Origin: an uncultured Isoptericola sp.
GTDB lineage: Bacteria > Actinomycetota > Actinomycetes > Actinomycetales > Cellulomonadaceae
Assembly: GCA_947497265.1 (NCBI GenBank)
Contig: CANMFP010000005.1
Span: forward strand, 62,001-126,000
DNA: 64,000 nt
Reading direction: 5' to 3'
The notes below the pieces were generated by a model. The model did no database searches, was not told where the DNA came from, and worked only from the letters and a program-made list of their open reading frames with translations. Position 1 is the first letter of the stretch, and every line of letters begins with the position of its first letter. The translations under genes were made by a program, and so were the position numbers. Below, in pieces: positions 10,021 through 20,105 of this stretch.

Positions 10021-10040
10021 GCGATAACCCCTCTTATCGC
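10021..10040. promoter_or_regulatory. 7-bp inverted repeat in the divergent promoter region
   Basis: GCGATAA-CCCCTC-TTATCGC is a perfect 7-bp inverted repeat with a 6-base spacer, between the divergent HTH/HsdM-like gene (start 9975) and the coiled-coil gene (start 10109). A further TTATCG follows at 10048-10053. The core matches the palindrome before hsdR (1452-1466). It is a good candidate operator for the HTH protein encoded next to it. Confidence 0.4.
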
Positions 10041-10108
10041 CGCTTCTTATCGACCACAGACCACCTCGACGTCAGGGTGAGACCACACCGCACGAGAGGA
10101 GACAGCCC

Positions 10109-11536
10109 ATGACCACCCATCAGACCCACGCGACGTTCGGCCCCACGGGCGACGCGATCACGATCGACGGACTCGTCGTCGACGACGCCGACATCATCAC
10201 CGAGGCCCGCCGCTGGACCGGAGGCGAACGCGGACCCGCGGTCAGCGACACCACCGCCCTCGACGGCGCCGACGTGACCCGGTTCGTCACCGAAGCGCTC
10301 GGGCTCGGCGCCCGGGCCATCGCCGCCACCGGACAGGCGCAGGAGTCGCAGGCTCTCAGCCACCTGATCCGCGACGTCGGCGACCGCGCGGCCGGCGCGA
10401 GCAACGACGCCGCCGAGCGCACCGCCCGTGCCACCCGGGAGGCCGCCCAGGCCATCACCAAGACCGCGGACACCGCGCGCCAAGCCGTCACCGACGCCGA
10501 ACGCCTGCACCGGGAGCAGCTCAGCGCGGCCGTCACCAAGGCCGGCACCGAGCTGCACGACCTCGTGTCCCGCGTGCTCGGTGGCGAGAACCCGGAGCTG
10601 CTCGACCGGCTCCAGCCCGTGCTCGCGAAGTTCGCCACCGACCTGGACGCCAAGGTCACGCGGCAGACCGGAGAGCTGCTGGAGAAGGCCGCCCGCCAGT
10701 TCGACCCGGCCGACCCCACCTCCCCCATGGCCAAGCACGCCGCAGCCCTCCAGGAGCAGTACTCAGGGCTGACCAAGTCGTTCACCGACAACCTCTCAGT
10801 GGTGACCAGCAAGCTGGACGCCCTCGAGAAGGCCGTCGCCATCGAGCAGGCGACCGGCCGCCTCGCCCAGGTCACGCCCCTCAAGGGCGACACCTTCGAG
10901 CAGGCCGTCCACCGGCACATGGCACAGATCGCGACCGGTCTCGCCGATGAGTACGCCGAGACCGGCGATCGGGCCGGCGCGCTGCCGTACAACAAGAAGG
11001 GCGACGGCGTCCTCCACGTCGACAGCGACGCCGCCCGCGTGGTCATCGAAGCGACCGACTCGGGCCGGCGCAACTGGGGCTCCTACCTGGAGGAAGCGGA
11101 ACGCAACCGGAACGCCGTGGCCGCACTCGGCGTCGTGCGCACCCCGGAGCAGAACGGCGGACACTCCGTCCGGCTGATCGGCCCGCGCCGCTTCGTCCTC
11201 GCCTTCGACCCCGGGTCCGACGACGCCGACCTGCTGCGCACCATCGTCCAGCTGCTGCGGACCGCTGCGATCGCCGCGACCAGGTCCTCCGGCGACCAGG
11301 AGCTCGACACTGCCAACGAGAAGGTCACCTCCGCCGTGGCGCGCCTCGGGACTATCGACACGATCAAGTCGACCGCCGGGCAGATCAGCAAGAAGGCCGG
11401 CACCATCGAGCGCGACTGCGACAAGATCCAGACCGAGATCCGCCGCGACCTCGACGCCGCCTTGACCGCCCTCGCCGGGGCCCAGGACGCTCAGCAGGCC
11501 ACCGTGACCCCGCTGCACAGCACGGACGTGGCCTGA
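10109..11536 (+). CDS. Coiled-coil protein with a possible PD-(D/E)XK-like C-terminal domain
   Basis: A 475-residue soluble protein; ATG 10109 follows GAGAGGAGA. Residues about 85-260 are rich in Ala/Glu/Lys/Arg helices (AAERTARATREAAQAITK...), predicted coiled coil. Residues about 265-385 look like a compact domain: GDTFEQAVHRHM, KGDGVLHVDSDAARVVIEA, SGRRNWGSYLEEAERNR and a strand SVRLIGPRRFVLAF. This order (GxxFE, Gly-Asp, hydrophobic strand ending in E-A) resembles nuclease-like domains of RmuC/DUF2130 proteins, but the usual E-x-K reads E-A-T, so catalysis is doubtful. A second helical stretch closes the protein. It is divergent from the restriction cluster and its stop overlaps the next gene by one base. 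The function is unknown. Confidence 0.5.
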   Translation: MTTHQTHATFGPTGDAITIDGLVVDDADIITEARRWTGGERGPAVSDTTALDGADVTRFVTEALGLGARAIAATGQAQESQALSHLIRDVGDRAAGASNDAAERTARATREAAQAITKTADTARQAVTDAERLHREQLSAAVTKAGTELHDLVSRVLGGENPELLDRLQPVLAKFATDLDAKVTRQTGELLEKAARQFDPADPTSPMAKHAAALQEQYSGLTKSFTDNLSVVTSKLDALEKAVAIEQATGRLAQVTPLKGDTFEQAVHRHMAQIATGLADEYAETGDRAGALPYNKKGDGVLHVDSDAARVVIEATDSGRRNWGSYLEEAERNRNAVAALGVVRTPEQNGGHSVRLIGPRRFVLAFDPGSDDADLLRTIVQLLRTAAIAATRSSGDQELDTANEKVTSAVARLGTIDTIKSTAGQISKKAGTIERDCDKIQTEIRRDLDAALTALAGAQDAQQATVTPLHSTDVA

Positions 11537-12000
11537 TGAACGGCACCCAGGCTGGGCACAGCGAGCCCGAGGACCAAAAGCCCGAGGGTTTGGGCGCGGC
11601 ACCTGTTCGACGACGCACGCGGGCACCGCTCGTCGCGCTCGCCGTCGTGGTCGTCGCCGCCCTGATCGCCACCGGCGTTGCCCTCAGCCTTCGGCCCACC
11701 GCGCTGGAGCGCGCCTACGACGCCTGCCTGGGCGAGGACGAGACCGTCCTCGGCATCCGAATGCTCGACGACGGCTCCACCCTGCACGTCGACACCGTCG
11801 GCAACGACGACGCCTTCGGTGCGGACTACGCCGACGCCGCCTGCCTGCTGAACGAGCTGGATACCCGGCAGCGAATGATCTCCCTCATGGACAGCACCCG
11901 CGCCCTCGACGGGCGCCAGAGCGACACCTGGGACGACTTCACCGCCACCTGGAGCTACCACCCGGACTCCGGGATGGACCTGCTCGTCGTCGAGGACTGA
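11536..12000 (+). CDS. Single-pass membrane protein of unknown function
   Basis: A 154-residue protein whose ATG overlaps the previous stop (TGATG), so it is translationally coupled to the coiled-coil gene. Residues 1-29 are polar and basic (RRRTRAP), then one membrane segment LVALAVVVVAALIATGVALS (about 32-51). The rest is predicted to face outside, with two cysteines (YDACLGEDE, ADAACLLNE) that could form a disulfide. I do not recognise a family. Confidence 0.6.
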   Translation: MNGTQAGHSEPEDQKPEGLGAAPVRRRTRAPLVALAVVVVAALIATGVALSLRPTALERAYDACLGEDETVLGIRMLDDGSTLHVDTVGNDDAFGADYADAACLLNELDTRQRMISLMDSTRALDGRQSDTWDDFTATWSYHPDSGMDLLVVED

Positions 12001-12065
12001 CCCCACACCCAGCCGCCGGTTCCGACGACGGCCCGGCACGTACCGCACCACCGAGAGGAACGACC

Positions 12066-12941
12066 ATGACCACGCCGTACCCGCAGGCCCCCGTGCCTCA
12101 TCCCCCTGTCCCGACACCCGCCCCGGACACCGCTCGCTCGAACGGACTGGCCGTCGCCGGTTTCGTCCTGGGTCTCACGGCCCTGGTGCTGTGCCTGGTG
12201 CCCATCGTGAACAACGTCGCCTTCGTCCTGGCGCTCGCGGGACTGGTGCTGGCGATCATTGGCCTCGTCAAGGCTCGGCGTGGCGCGCCTCGCCAAGGGC
12301 TCGCCGTCGCGGGCATCGTGCTGGCCGTGCTCGCCGGCGTCGGCGTGCTGGCCTCGCAGGCGTTCTACACCTCCGTCCTGGACGACGTCTCCGAGGCGTT
12401 GGACGACACGCCTGTCGCCACCGACGTCGGCACTGAACCCGCCGAGGAGGTCGGCACGGCCGCCGATGCTTCCGCGGCGACGTCCGACGACGTCGCCGCG
12501 GACGAGGAGGAGCCCGAGCCCGAGGGCGGCACGCGGGACAACCCGTACCGGTTCTCCGAAGTGGTCGGCAACGACGACTGGACGGTGGACCTTGGCAAGC
12601 CCCGCGAGGCATGGGACACCATCCGAGCCGAGAACCAGTTCAACGAAGCCCCGGCCGACGGCATGGAGTACTGGATCGTCCCGGTCGAGGCGACCTACAC
12701 CGGGTCCGAGACGGGGACACCATGGCTCGATCTGACAGTCGAGTTCGTCGGGGACGACAGCGTCACCTACAGCGACAACTGCGGTGTGATCCCCGACGAC
12801 CTCATGGATACCGACGAGCTCTACGAGGGTGGTAAGGCGAACGGCAACCTGTGTGTCACGGTGCCCGCCGGCGCCGAGGGCTCCTGGACGCTGACGGCCG
12901 GATGGTTCGGTGACCCGGTCTTCTTCCGCACCAAGGGCTGA
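12066..12941 (+). CDS. DUF4190-type membrane protein with an extracellular DUF4352-like domain
   Basis: A 291-residue protein with GAGGAACG before its ATG. After a proline-rich N-terminus come two or three membrane segments of the DUF4190 kind (NGLAVAGFVLGLTALVLCLV; AFVLALAGLVLAIIGLVKAR; GLAVAGIVLAVLAGVGVLAS; about residues 25-105). An acidic, low-complexity linker follows (to about 155), then a beta-rich outer domain (RDNPYRFSEVVGNDDWTVDL..., VEATYTGSETGTPWLDLTVE) resembling DUF4352/telobox-like exported domains. It lies 65 bases after the previous gene and a strong terminator follows it, so it is the last gene of the three-gene set starting at 10109. The function is unknown. Confidence 0.6.
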   Translation: MTTPYPQAPVPHPPVPTPAPDTARSNGLAVAGFVLGLTALVLCLVPIVNNVAFVLALAGLVLAIIGLVKARRGAPRQGLAVAGIVLAVLAGVGVLASQAFYTSVLDDVSEALDDTPVATDVGTEPAEEVGTAADASAATSDDVAADEEEPEPEGGTRDNPYRFSEVVGNDDWTVDLGKPREAWDTIRAENQFNEAPADGMEYWIVPVEATYTGSETGTPWLDLTVEFVGDDSVTYSDNCGVIPDDLMDTDELYEGGKANGNLCVTVPAGAEGSWTLTAGWFGDPVFFRTKG

Positions 12942-12950
12942 CCCAAGACC

Positions 12951-12988
12951 GGGTGCGCCGGACCGACCCCCGACGGTCCGGCGCACCC
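12951..12988 (+). terminator. Strong hairpin terminator
   Basis: GGGTGCGCCGGACC and GGTCCGGCGCACCC form a perfect 14-bp stem with a 10-base loop, followed by TTT, just after the stop at 12941. Confidence 0.85.
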
Positions 12989-13085
12989 TTTGCCATGATT
13001 CCGAGTCCGTCCACAGGCGGGCTCGGGGTCGTCGCCTGTGGATGACGCCTGCGGGCGGTGAGCGGCCCCGGGCAGGGTGGCAGCC

Positions 13086-13514
13086 ATGAATCTCACCTCT
13101 GCGTCCTTCCGCCCTGGCGACAAGGTGGCCGACGACGGCGCCCTCCTCGAGCTCGCCACCTTCCTGTCCGGCGGGGTCCTCCCGCGCGAGCGTGTTCTCA
13201 CCCTGACCTGGCTCGACGCGGACGACCGCGTCACCGGCATCGCTGTGCCGGTCCGTGACGTCCCCGAGCAGCCCAGTGCGGAGGACGCCGCCCGGTTCGG
13301 AGGCGTGATTGCCTCCGTGACGAGCCAGTCCGTGCCGGGCGGCTCCGTGGTGGCGATGCTCGAGCGACCTGGCGAGCAGTCCGTGACCGCCGCCGACCGT
13401 GCGTGGAACACCGCGCTGCGCACCCAGGCCGCCGAGCGCGGCTTCCGGCTGCACGGCCTGTTCGTCGCCGCCGGCGGTGCGGTCCGGCCGCTCGCCCTCG
13501 ACGACGCCGCCTGA
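13086..13514 (+). CDS. Hypothetical protein
   Basis: A 142-residue soluble alpha/beta protein; ATG 13086 follows GGCAGGGTGG. It shows alternating strands and helices (GALLELATFLSGGVLPRERV, RVLTLTWLDADD, GSVVAMLERPGEQSVTAADR, GFRLHGLFVAAGGAVRPL) but no motif I can assign. The tail pattern LERPG...T-ADR-W---L is reminiscent of small JAB/RadC-like accessory proteins, though no metal ligands are visible. A HAD-like gene follows 58 bases later. Confidence 0.65.
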   Translation: MNLTSASFRPGDKVADDGALLELATFLSGGVLPRERVLTLTWLDADDRVTGIAVPVRDVPEQPSAEDAARFGGVIASVTSQSVPGGSVVAMLERPGEQSVTAADRAWNTALRTQAAERGFRLHGLFVAAGGAVRPLALDDAA

Positions 13515-13572
13515 GGTCCTGGACGCGGCGCGCCAAGAAGGCGCCTGGTTGATACCTGCTAGTTTCGCCGCC

Positions 13573-14121
13573 GTGAGCCGCGCCGAGCAACGCCCGCTGC
13601 TGTTCCTCGACGTCGACGGCACCGTGCTGCCGACAGGCGGGGTGTCACTCCCGGAGTCCCTCGAGGCTTGGTATGCCACGTGGCAGCATCCGAGCAACCC
13701 GCAGCTTGCTGCCATCGATCGCTCGCACGGCCCGCGGCTCTTGGCGCTCGACTGTGACGTCGTCTGGGCAACAGCGTGGATGCACGACGCGAACGCCGTG
13801 ATCGCACCGATCCTCGGTCTTCCTGCCCTGCCGGTAGCGGAGATGGGTGTGCTGCCAGGGATCGAGGATCCGGTCTGGGCCGACGACGACGGGTCTGCTG
13901 AGCTGAGTTGGAAGACGAGGCACCTGTGCCGGATCGCGGCGGGGCGCCCGTTCGTGTGGATCGACGACGAGCTGACGGCCGTCGACCGCGCATGGGCGGG
14001 GGCGAACCACTCTGGGGCCACACTCCTGCATCGCGTCGACTCGCTGGCGGGTATGCAGGCCAGCGACCTCGACGTCGTCGAGGCATGGCTTCGCGGGCTG
14101 GCCGAGGGTGAACCGCCGTAA
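13573..14121 (+). CDS. HAD-like hydrolase (Swiss-army-knife RNA-repair-type HAD domain)
   Basis: A 182-residue protein. The first HAD motif is near the N-terminus (LLFLDVDGTVLPTGG), and LLALDCDVVWATAWMHDAN and GRPFVWIDDELTAVD supply the later aspartates. This layout matches the small HAD domains found in nucleic-acid-repair fusion proteins and in stand-alone actinobacterial proteins; the substrate is unknown. GTG 13573 is chosen because TAGTTT lies 7 bases upstream (leaderless type) and the protein opens directly into motif I. A longer in-frame reading upstream overlaps the previous gene and looks non-coding. Confidence 0.75.
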   Translation: MSRAEQRPLLFLDVDGTVLPTGGVSLPESLEAWYATWQHPSNPQLAAIDRSHGPRLLALDCDVVWATAWMHDANAVIAPILGLPALPVAEMGVLPGIEDPVWADDDGSAELSWKTRHLCRIAAGRPFVWIDDELTAVDRAWAGANHSGATLLHRVDSLAGMQASDLDVVEAWLRGLAEGEPP

Positions 14122-14157
14122 CCCCCTACCAGGACACGGTGATCCCGCGTGGCCTGA

Positions 14158-15024
14158 TCAGGGTTGGACGAGGCGGACCTCGGCGTCGTGGACCTCGATG
14201 GGGTAGGTGGTGTCGGTCGTGGTGGCTTGGCCGGGCACGTCGGTCCAGGTGGGGGTGCCGGTGATGCGGAACTGGCCGTGCCAGGTGGTGGTCAGGGTGA
14301 CCGAGTAGGTGCCGGGGGCGGGGTAGGGCAGGTGGATCGCGGTGGGGGTGTCCCACGGCCCGCCGGGATGGTCGGTGACCACGGCCTCGGTGCCGTCACC
14401 GGGATCCCAGGTGTACTCGGCCGGCACGGCACGGATCTGCACGGGCACCCCGAGCAGGGTGGTCTCCAGCATCTGGGGGGTGTCGTCCGTGCGGGGGTGG
14501 ACCCCGAAGTTGACGATGGCCCAGTCACGTTCGGCGTGCAGGGCGATCTGGGCGGGCTCGATAGGCATGGCCTTGAACTCGCGGGTGGCGGCGTCCAGCA
14601 GGTCGGCCGGGGTGACGCAGGCGCCCTCGTCGACCAGCTCGGCGGGCCTCTGGGCGTCGCCGGGCTGGTCGGTGACGGCCCACAGCCCGGCGAGCTCGTA
14701 GGAGTCCTCGTCACAGTCCAGTCCGTCGTAGGCGATCTCGGTGCCCTCTTCGCACGCCTCGGCCAGCAGGGTCGCGTCCAGGTCCCGCAGCCAGCACTGA
14801 TGCACCGTGGCCCGGAAGTAGGTCACGTCCGAGTCCCCACCACCAGACCCATCGATCGCTGCCTGCTGCTCTTCAAGACTGCCGAGCATGTCCACAGAGT
14901 CCTTGCTCATGTCTCCATCGACGTTCCACGATGAATCTGAATCTGCTGTAGCCGGAGCCGTCACCATGAGATTCAGGAGCGCGGCGAGAAGCATGACCGG
15001 CAGGGCTGGCGCAATCGCCCTCAT
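14158..15024 (-). CDS. Secreted protein with a PKD-like domain
   Basis: A 288-residue protein starting at ATG 15024 with a Sec signal peptide (MRAIAPALPVMLLAALLNLM...TAPATADS, cleavage after ATA). The mature part begins acidic and Ser/Gly-rich (about 29-70), then a cysteine-containing region (HQCWLRD, EACEEG, GLDCDED). The C-terminal half has PKD-like beta-strand features: YTWDPGDGTEAVV, YPAPGTYSVTLTTTW. Its start overlaps the stop of the DUF6318 lipoprotein gene by one base (TGATG). It is probably exposed at the cell surface with that lipoprotein; the role is unknown. Confidence 0.75.
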   Translation of the reverse strand: MRAIAPALPVMLLAALLNLMVTAPATADSDSSWNVDGDMSKDSVDMLGSLEEQQAAIDGSGGGDSDVTYFRATVHQCWLRDLDATLLAEACEEGTEIAYDGLDCDEDSYELAGLWAVTDQPGDAQRPAELVDEGACVTPADLLDAATREFKAMPIEPAQIALHAERDWAIVNFGVHPRTDDTPQMLETTLLGVPVQIRAVPAEYTWDPGDGTEAVVTDHPGGPWDTPTAIHLPYPAPGTYSVTLTTTWHGQFRITGTPTWTDVPGQATTTDTTYPIEVHDAEVRLVQP

Positions 15025-15683
15025 CACTCGGGCCGGTGGGTGACAGTCACGACGACCCACTTCTTGTCACGGAGGGCCATTTCGATGCGTGCTTCGCGAG
15101 TGCTGTGATCGACCTCATCGATCGACGTTCCATCGGCGTCGAGGATCTCTATCGATTCTTGTTCGATCACCACGTCAAGCGGGAAGATGCCCGTGGCCGC
15201 ATCAATCTCGTACGACTCCTCGATCGTGGTCGTCATCGCGCCACCAGTGAACGTCGCGTCGTTCTCTTCCAGCCAATCGAGCCGATCGAGCGTCGCGGTG
15301 CAGAAACCGCAAGCCCGGTGGGACATGGATTCGAACCGCGAGCTGTCGCCAGTGGTGAGCATGTAGTCGTACAACGACAAGAAGTACTCCGCCGCCGCGG
15401 CTGCCCCGTCCGCGTCCTTCTTGTCCATCGCGGCCGGACGCTCCGGCCCCTCCGCCTCGGCCTCTTCCGACGGTTCCGGCGACACCGACGCGGACGGTGA
15501 CGCGGACGCCGCCACCGAGGCCGGCAACGGCAGCTCCGACCCCTCCGGCTCGGGCTCCCCACCGGTGCACCCCGCCAGCAGCAGCACTCCCGCAAGGGCC
15601 GCCGCGGCAGCCCACCTCGGGCCAGGGCTTGGCGTAGGGCGAGGGACAGGGTCAGAGGAATCGTGCCGGGTCGTGCGCGTCAT
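15024..15683 (-). CDS. DUF6318-type lipoprotein
   Basis: A 219-residue lipoprotein from ATG 15683. A basic N-terminus, a hydrophobic segment (WAAAAALAGVLLLAGC) and the lipobox LLAGC give lipid anchoring outside the membrane. A Ser/Pro/Glu-rich linker follows. The folded domain begins near residue 85 with DGAAAAAEYFLSLYDYMLTT, GDSSRFESMSHRACGFC and a CxxC pair typical of DUF6318, and ends in beta strands (EARIEMALRDKKWVVVTVT). It is the first gene of a coupled pair with the PKD-like protein. The molecular role is unknown. Confidence 0.8.
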   Translation of the reverse strand: MTRTTRHDSSDPVPRPTPSPGPRWAAAAALAGVLLLAGCTGGEPEPEGSELPLPASVAASASPSASVSPEPSEEAEAEGPERPAAMDKKDADGAAAAAEYFLSLYDYMLTTGDSSRFESMSHRACGFCTATLDRLDWLEENDATFTGGAMTTTIEESYEIDAATGIFPLDVVIEQESIEILDADGTSIDEVDHSTREARIEMALRDKKWVVVTVTHRPE

Positions 15684-16070
15684 CGCGTCTCCAGGGCATA
15701 GACAGGCCAGCGGCCAGGACCAGCCACCGACCCTAGCGACCCCCGCACACCCGCGGAACCGCACATCCCAGCCTGTGGACAACCTCGCCGGCGCTACCAC
15801 CACGACGGCCCCGCACCGCACCGGCGGGTCACCCAAACCGGTCCGAACCTCGACATTCGGCGCCCGCGGTGGGCGCCCGGACCGAGAACTGCCTACCTAA
15901 GCCCTGGACCTGCGCGCCCTGGCCCCTTACATTTTCCGTGACGGACGCCACAGCACGCCCGTCCGGCGGTCCTGCCCGGACCGTCGCCGCCCGAGACACC
16001 GACCCATCGAGGGAGCCGCCGAGACCGCGTCGGCCTGACCGGCCCGCGCACCGCAGGAGGGAGCAGGACC
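15684..16070. other. Intergenic region between divergent genes, 387 bases
   Basis: This separates the DUF6318 lipoprotein (minus) from the HNH gene (plus). It has no convincing coding frame. A locally AT-richer stretch TTACATTTTCCG (15926-15937) is the likeliest promoter area. AGGAGGGAGCAGG just before 16071 is the ribosome-binding site of the HNH gene. Confidence 0.5.
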
Positions 16071-16547
16071 GTGACCGACGTACTGGTCCTCAACGCCGGC
16101 TACGAGCCGCTGCACCGGGTGTCGGTCAAGCACGCCATCACGATGCTGGTCCGCGAGGTCGCGGTCGTCGAGGAGTTCGTCGAGGGTGCCTCGTTCGGCC
16201 CCTACCCGCTCCCCCGGGTCCTGCGGCTCGTGCGCTACGTGACCATGCGCTGGCTCTACCGCGGTGGCGGTCGCCCCGCGGTCACCAAGGACGGCATCAA
16301 GCGACGGGACGGCGCGTGCGCCTACTGCGGCGGCCCGGCACAGACGGTCGACCACGTTGTTCCCCGGTCGCGGGGCGGCGACAGCTCGTGGCTCAACCTC
16401 GTCGCCGCCTGCCGTCCGTGCAACCACCGCAAGGCGGACCGCACTCCGCTCGAGGCGGCGATGCCGCTCCGGCTGGCTCCGTACGTCCCGCCGTTCGACC
16501 ACGGGCTGGTACGACGCCATCGTCGAGCCAGACCCGTGGCCGCCTGA
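16071..16547 (+). CDS. HNH endonuclease family protein
   Basis: A 158-residue protein from GTG 16071 with a strong AGGAGGGAG upstream. It belongs to the widespread actinobacterial small HNH family that opens LVLNAGYEPLHRVSVKHAI. The zinc/catalytic module is C-terminal: RRDGACAYCGG (CxxC), TVDHVVPRSRGGDSSWLNLV (DH of the HNH, then N), ACRPCNHRKADRTP (CxxC and H). These are complete, so nuclease activity is plausible. Its biological substrate is unknown. It converges on another zinc-ribbon protein 13 bases away. Confidence 0.9.
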   Translation: MTDVLVLNAGYEPLHRVSVKHAITMLVREVAVVEEFVEGASFGPYPLPRVLRLVRYVTMRWLYRGGGRPAVTKDGIKRRDGACAYCGGPAQTVDHVVPRSRGGDSSWLNLVAACRPCNHRKADRTPLEAAMPLRLAPYVPPFDHGLVRRHRRARPVAA

Positions 16548-16560
16548 GCGGCGAGCGGCG

Positions 16561-17628
16561 TCAGACGCCGTCGATCGGCTCCCAGCGGCGCTCGGCCGCG
16601 TCCTGCTCGGTGTCGGCGCCGGCGTTCGGCTCGGCGCCGGCCAGCTCCGCCTCGCCGACACGCGCGATCGTCCCGGTGACGGGCTGCGGCACGGCCGGCC
16701 CCTCGGAGTCGAGCACGCGAGAGGCCACGACGGTGCTGCCGAAGTTCGCGTGGCAGTCGGTGCAGTACCAGTCCGGCGCCGGCACGGGCACCTCGAAGCC
16801 GCCGTAGACGACGTCGGGCTCGGAGCTGACGACGTCGTCGCTGAAGGTCATGCCCCACACGATGCGCTTGGTCTTGCCGCGGGCGCCGCACCCGGGGCAC
16901 TGCGGCCGCATCCGGGCGCGCTGCGCGGAGACGGAGTGGGCGTGCATGAGGTCGTGGCAGTGCGTGCACATGAGGTGCACGTCGCGGATGACCTGCTCGA
17001 GGGTGCGCCCGCCGGCGGTCGTCGTGCCCAGCCGCACCGCGCCGTCGTCGTGCGCTTGGAGCTCGTGGACGTCGACGAACCGCTCGCAGGTGGCGCAGCG
17101 CTCCTCGCGACGCATGGCCCAGCCGGACACCGCGCGGTGTCCGAGGACGCGCAGCACGTGCACGTCGGGGGCCGCGGTGCCCTCGGCGCAGTCGCCCGGG
17201 TCGATGGTGTGCACGGGACCGTCGTGGAACTGGTTGGCGACACCGTCCAGCACGGCGCGGGCGTGCTCGGCGGGCAGCCAGCCGGAGGAGCCGATGTAGG
17301 TGTCCGCGCCGTCGAAGAGGTCGGCCCACACGATGGGCCGGTCGGGGCCGAACAGCTCGTCCGTCACCCAGGAGTCGCCGTCGGAGGATCCCATGAGCTC
17401 CACCGACGCCACGACGCCCGCGTCACCGAGGACGGTCACGACGACGTCGCCCCGCTTGGGGCCGTCCGGACCGCCGGGCAGCGAGTGCTCGTGGGAACGG
17501 GTCGCGATCGCGATGGACTCGTTCAGCCAGTCGGTGGACCAGTTCAGGTACACGGACGGCACGAGCCATGCCGGCAGCGACGACACGGACGGGAAGGCCT
17601 CGGCTTCGGTGCTCACGGAGTGCAACAT
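16561..17628 (-). CDS. HNH/zinc-ribbon-type protein of unknown function
   Basis: A 355-residue protein; ATG 17628 is preferred (GTG 17616 is the alternative), as the frame further upstream runs across DUF3175 antisense and is not coding. The N-terminal half is an alpha/beta domain (PSVYLNWSTDWLNESIAIA, GDVVVTVLGDAGVVASVELM). The middle has a cysteine/histidine module (RCATCERF, LMCTHCHDLMHAH) with the look of an HNH site, then a zinc ribbon (CPGCGARGKTKR ... WYCTDCHANFGS). The C-terminal 60 residues are low complexity. I do not recognise a named family. A DNA- or RNA-binding role is inferred from the zinc motifs only. Confidence 0.7.
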   Translation of the reverse strand: MLHSVSTEAEAFPSVSSLPAWLVPSVYLNWSTDWLNESIAIATRSHEHSLPGGPDGPKRGDVVVTVLGDAGVVASVELMGSSDGDSWVTDELFGPDRPIVWADLFDGADTYIGSSGWLPAEHARAVLDGVANQFHDGPVHTIDPGDCAEGTAAPDVHVLRVLGHRAVSGWAMRREERCATCERFVDVHELQAHDDGAVRLGTTTAGGRTLEQVIRDVHLMCTHCHDLMHAHSVSAQRARMRPQCPGCGARGKTKRIVWGMTFSDDVVSSEPDVVYGGFEVPVPAPDWYCTDCHANFGSTVVASRVLDSEGPAVPQPVTGTIARVGEAELAGAEPNAGADTEQDAAERRWEPIDGV

Positions 17629-17672
17629 AGCCGGTCGGGCCCCCGGAGCGGTACCCCGGGGACGCGCCCCGC

Positions 17673-17966
17673 TCAGCGGCCGAACGCGGCGCGCAGCTCG
17701 TCCTTCGCCTGTTCCAGGGTCCGACGGCGGGACTCCGGCAGATTGTCCCCGGCCCGGTTGAGGTAGAAGGTCAGCATCGACATCGCGGACTGGTAGGGCG
17801 TGCCCTTGCGCCGCTCGCTCGCCTCGGCTGACCGTTTGAGGGACGCGGCGATCCGGGCCGGGTCGTCCCAGGTGAAGACGTCGTCCTCCAGGTCGAGCGC
17901 GTCGGAGTGCTCGGTGACGTCCTGCGACCACCGCTCGTCGTCGTGCTCGGGCTTCGTGGCTGCCAT
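17673..17966 (-). CDS. DUF3175 protein
   Basis: A 97-residue basic protein matching the DUF3175 pattern along its whole length: RWSQDVTEHSDALDLEDDVF, TWDDPARIAASLKRSAEAS, PYQSAMSMLTFYLNRAGDNL and RRTLEQAKDELRAAFGR. The function of the family is unknown. It stands alone, 44 bases from the zinc-ribbon gene. Confidence 0.9.
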   Translation of the reverse strand: MAATKPEHDDERWSQDVTEHSDALDLEDDVFTWDDPARIAASLKRSAEASERRKGTPYQSAMSMLTFYLNRAGDNLPESRRRTLEQAKDELRAAFGR

Positions 17967-18007
17967 CGTCCGACGCTAGGACGATCGGCGCGAGCTCGCG
18001 AGGGCGT

Positions 18008-18451
18008 TCAGTCGCGCAGCGCCTCCGCCTCGGCGTCGGTGAAGAGCCGCGAACGGATGAGGAACCGCACTCCCTCCGGCGCCTCCACGCTGAACCCGGC
18101 ACCGCGACCCGGCACCACGTCGATGGTCAGGTGCGTGTGGCTCCAGTACTCGAACTGGGCCCGGCTCATCCAGACCGGCACGTTGAACGTCGCGCCGCCG
18201 TCAGCGCCGCCGTCGGCCCCCGGCGCGTCCGGCACGGTCAGGTCCCCGAGGTGGACGTCCGCGTCGCCGGTGAGGAACTCCCCGGCCGGGAAGCACATCG
18301 GGCTGGACCCGTCGCAGCACCCGCCGGACTGGTGGAACATCAGGTCGCCGTGCCGGCGCCGCAGCCGAGCGAGCAGCTCGGCCGCGGCGTCGGTGACCGC
18401 GACGCGGGCGGGCCGCTGCCGCGCAGCGACCGCCCCGCCGTCGTCCGTCAT
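18008..18451 (-). CDS. DUF779 protein, partner of aldehyde dehydrogenase
   Basis: A 147-residue protein from ATG 18451 with GAGGAGGCGAG just upstream. The DUF779 core is clear: DLMFHQSGGCCDGSSPMCF with paired cysteines, VWMSRAQFEYWSHTHLTIDV, and RFLIRSRLFTDAE. It follows the aldehyde dehydrogenase gene by 26 bases on the same strand, the usual arrangement for this family; it is thought to help the dehydrogenase, but its exact role is not established. The Gly/Asp/Ala stretch (about 80-92) is a low-complexity insertion. Confidence 0.88.
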   Translation of the reverse strand: MTDDGGAVAARQRPARVAVTDAAAELLARLRRRHGDLMFHQSGGCCDGSSPMCFPAGEFLTGDADVHLGDLTVPDAPGADGGADGGATFNVPVWMSRAQFEYWSHTHLTIDVVPGRGAGFSVEAPEGVRFLIRSRLFTDAEAEALRD

Positions 18452-18477
18452 CTCGCCTCCTCGTGCGAACAGTCGGC

Positions 18478-20001
<1,524 letters not shown>

Positions 20002-20105
20002 GCTGGCTGCCTCCTCGCAGTACACACCTCGTCGGGTGCACGGCCTGCGGCGCAGTGCCCGACGGCGGCGCCTCGACGCGCCGTGACGGTCACGTTAGGC
20101 GGGCG

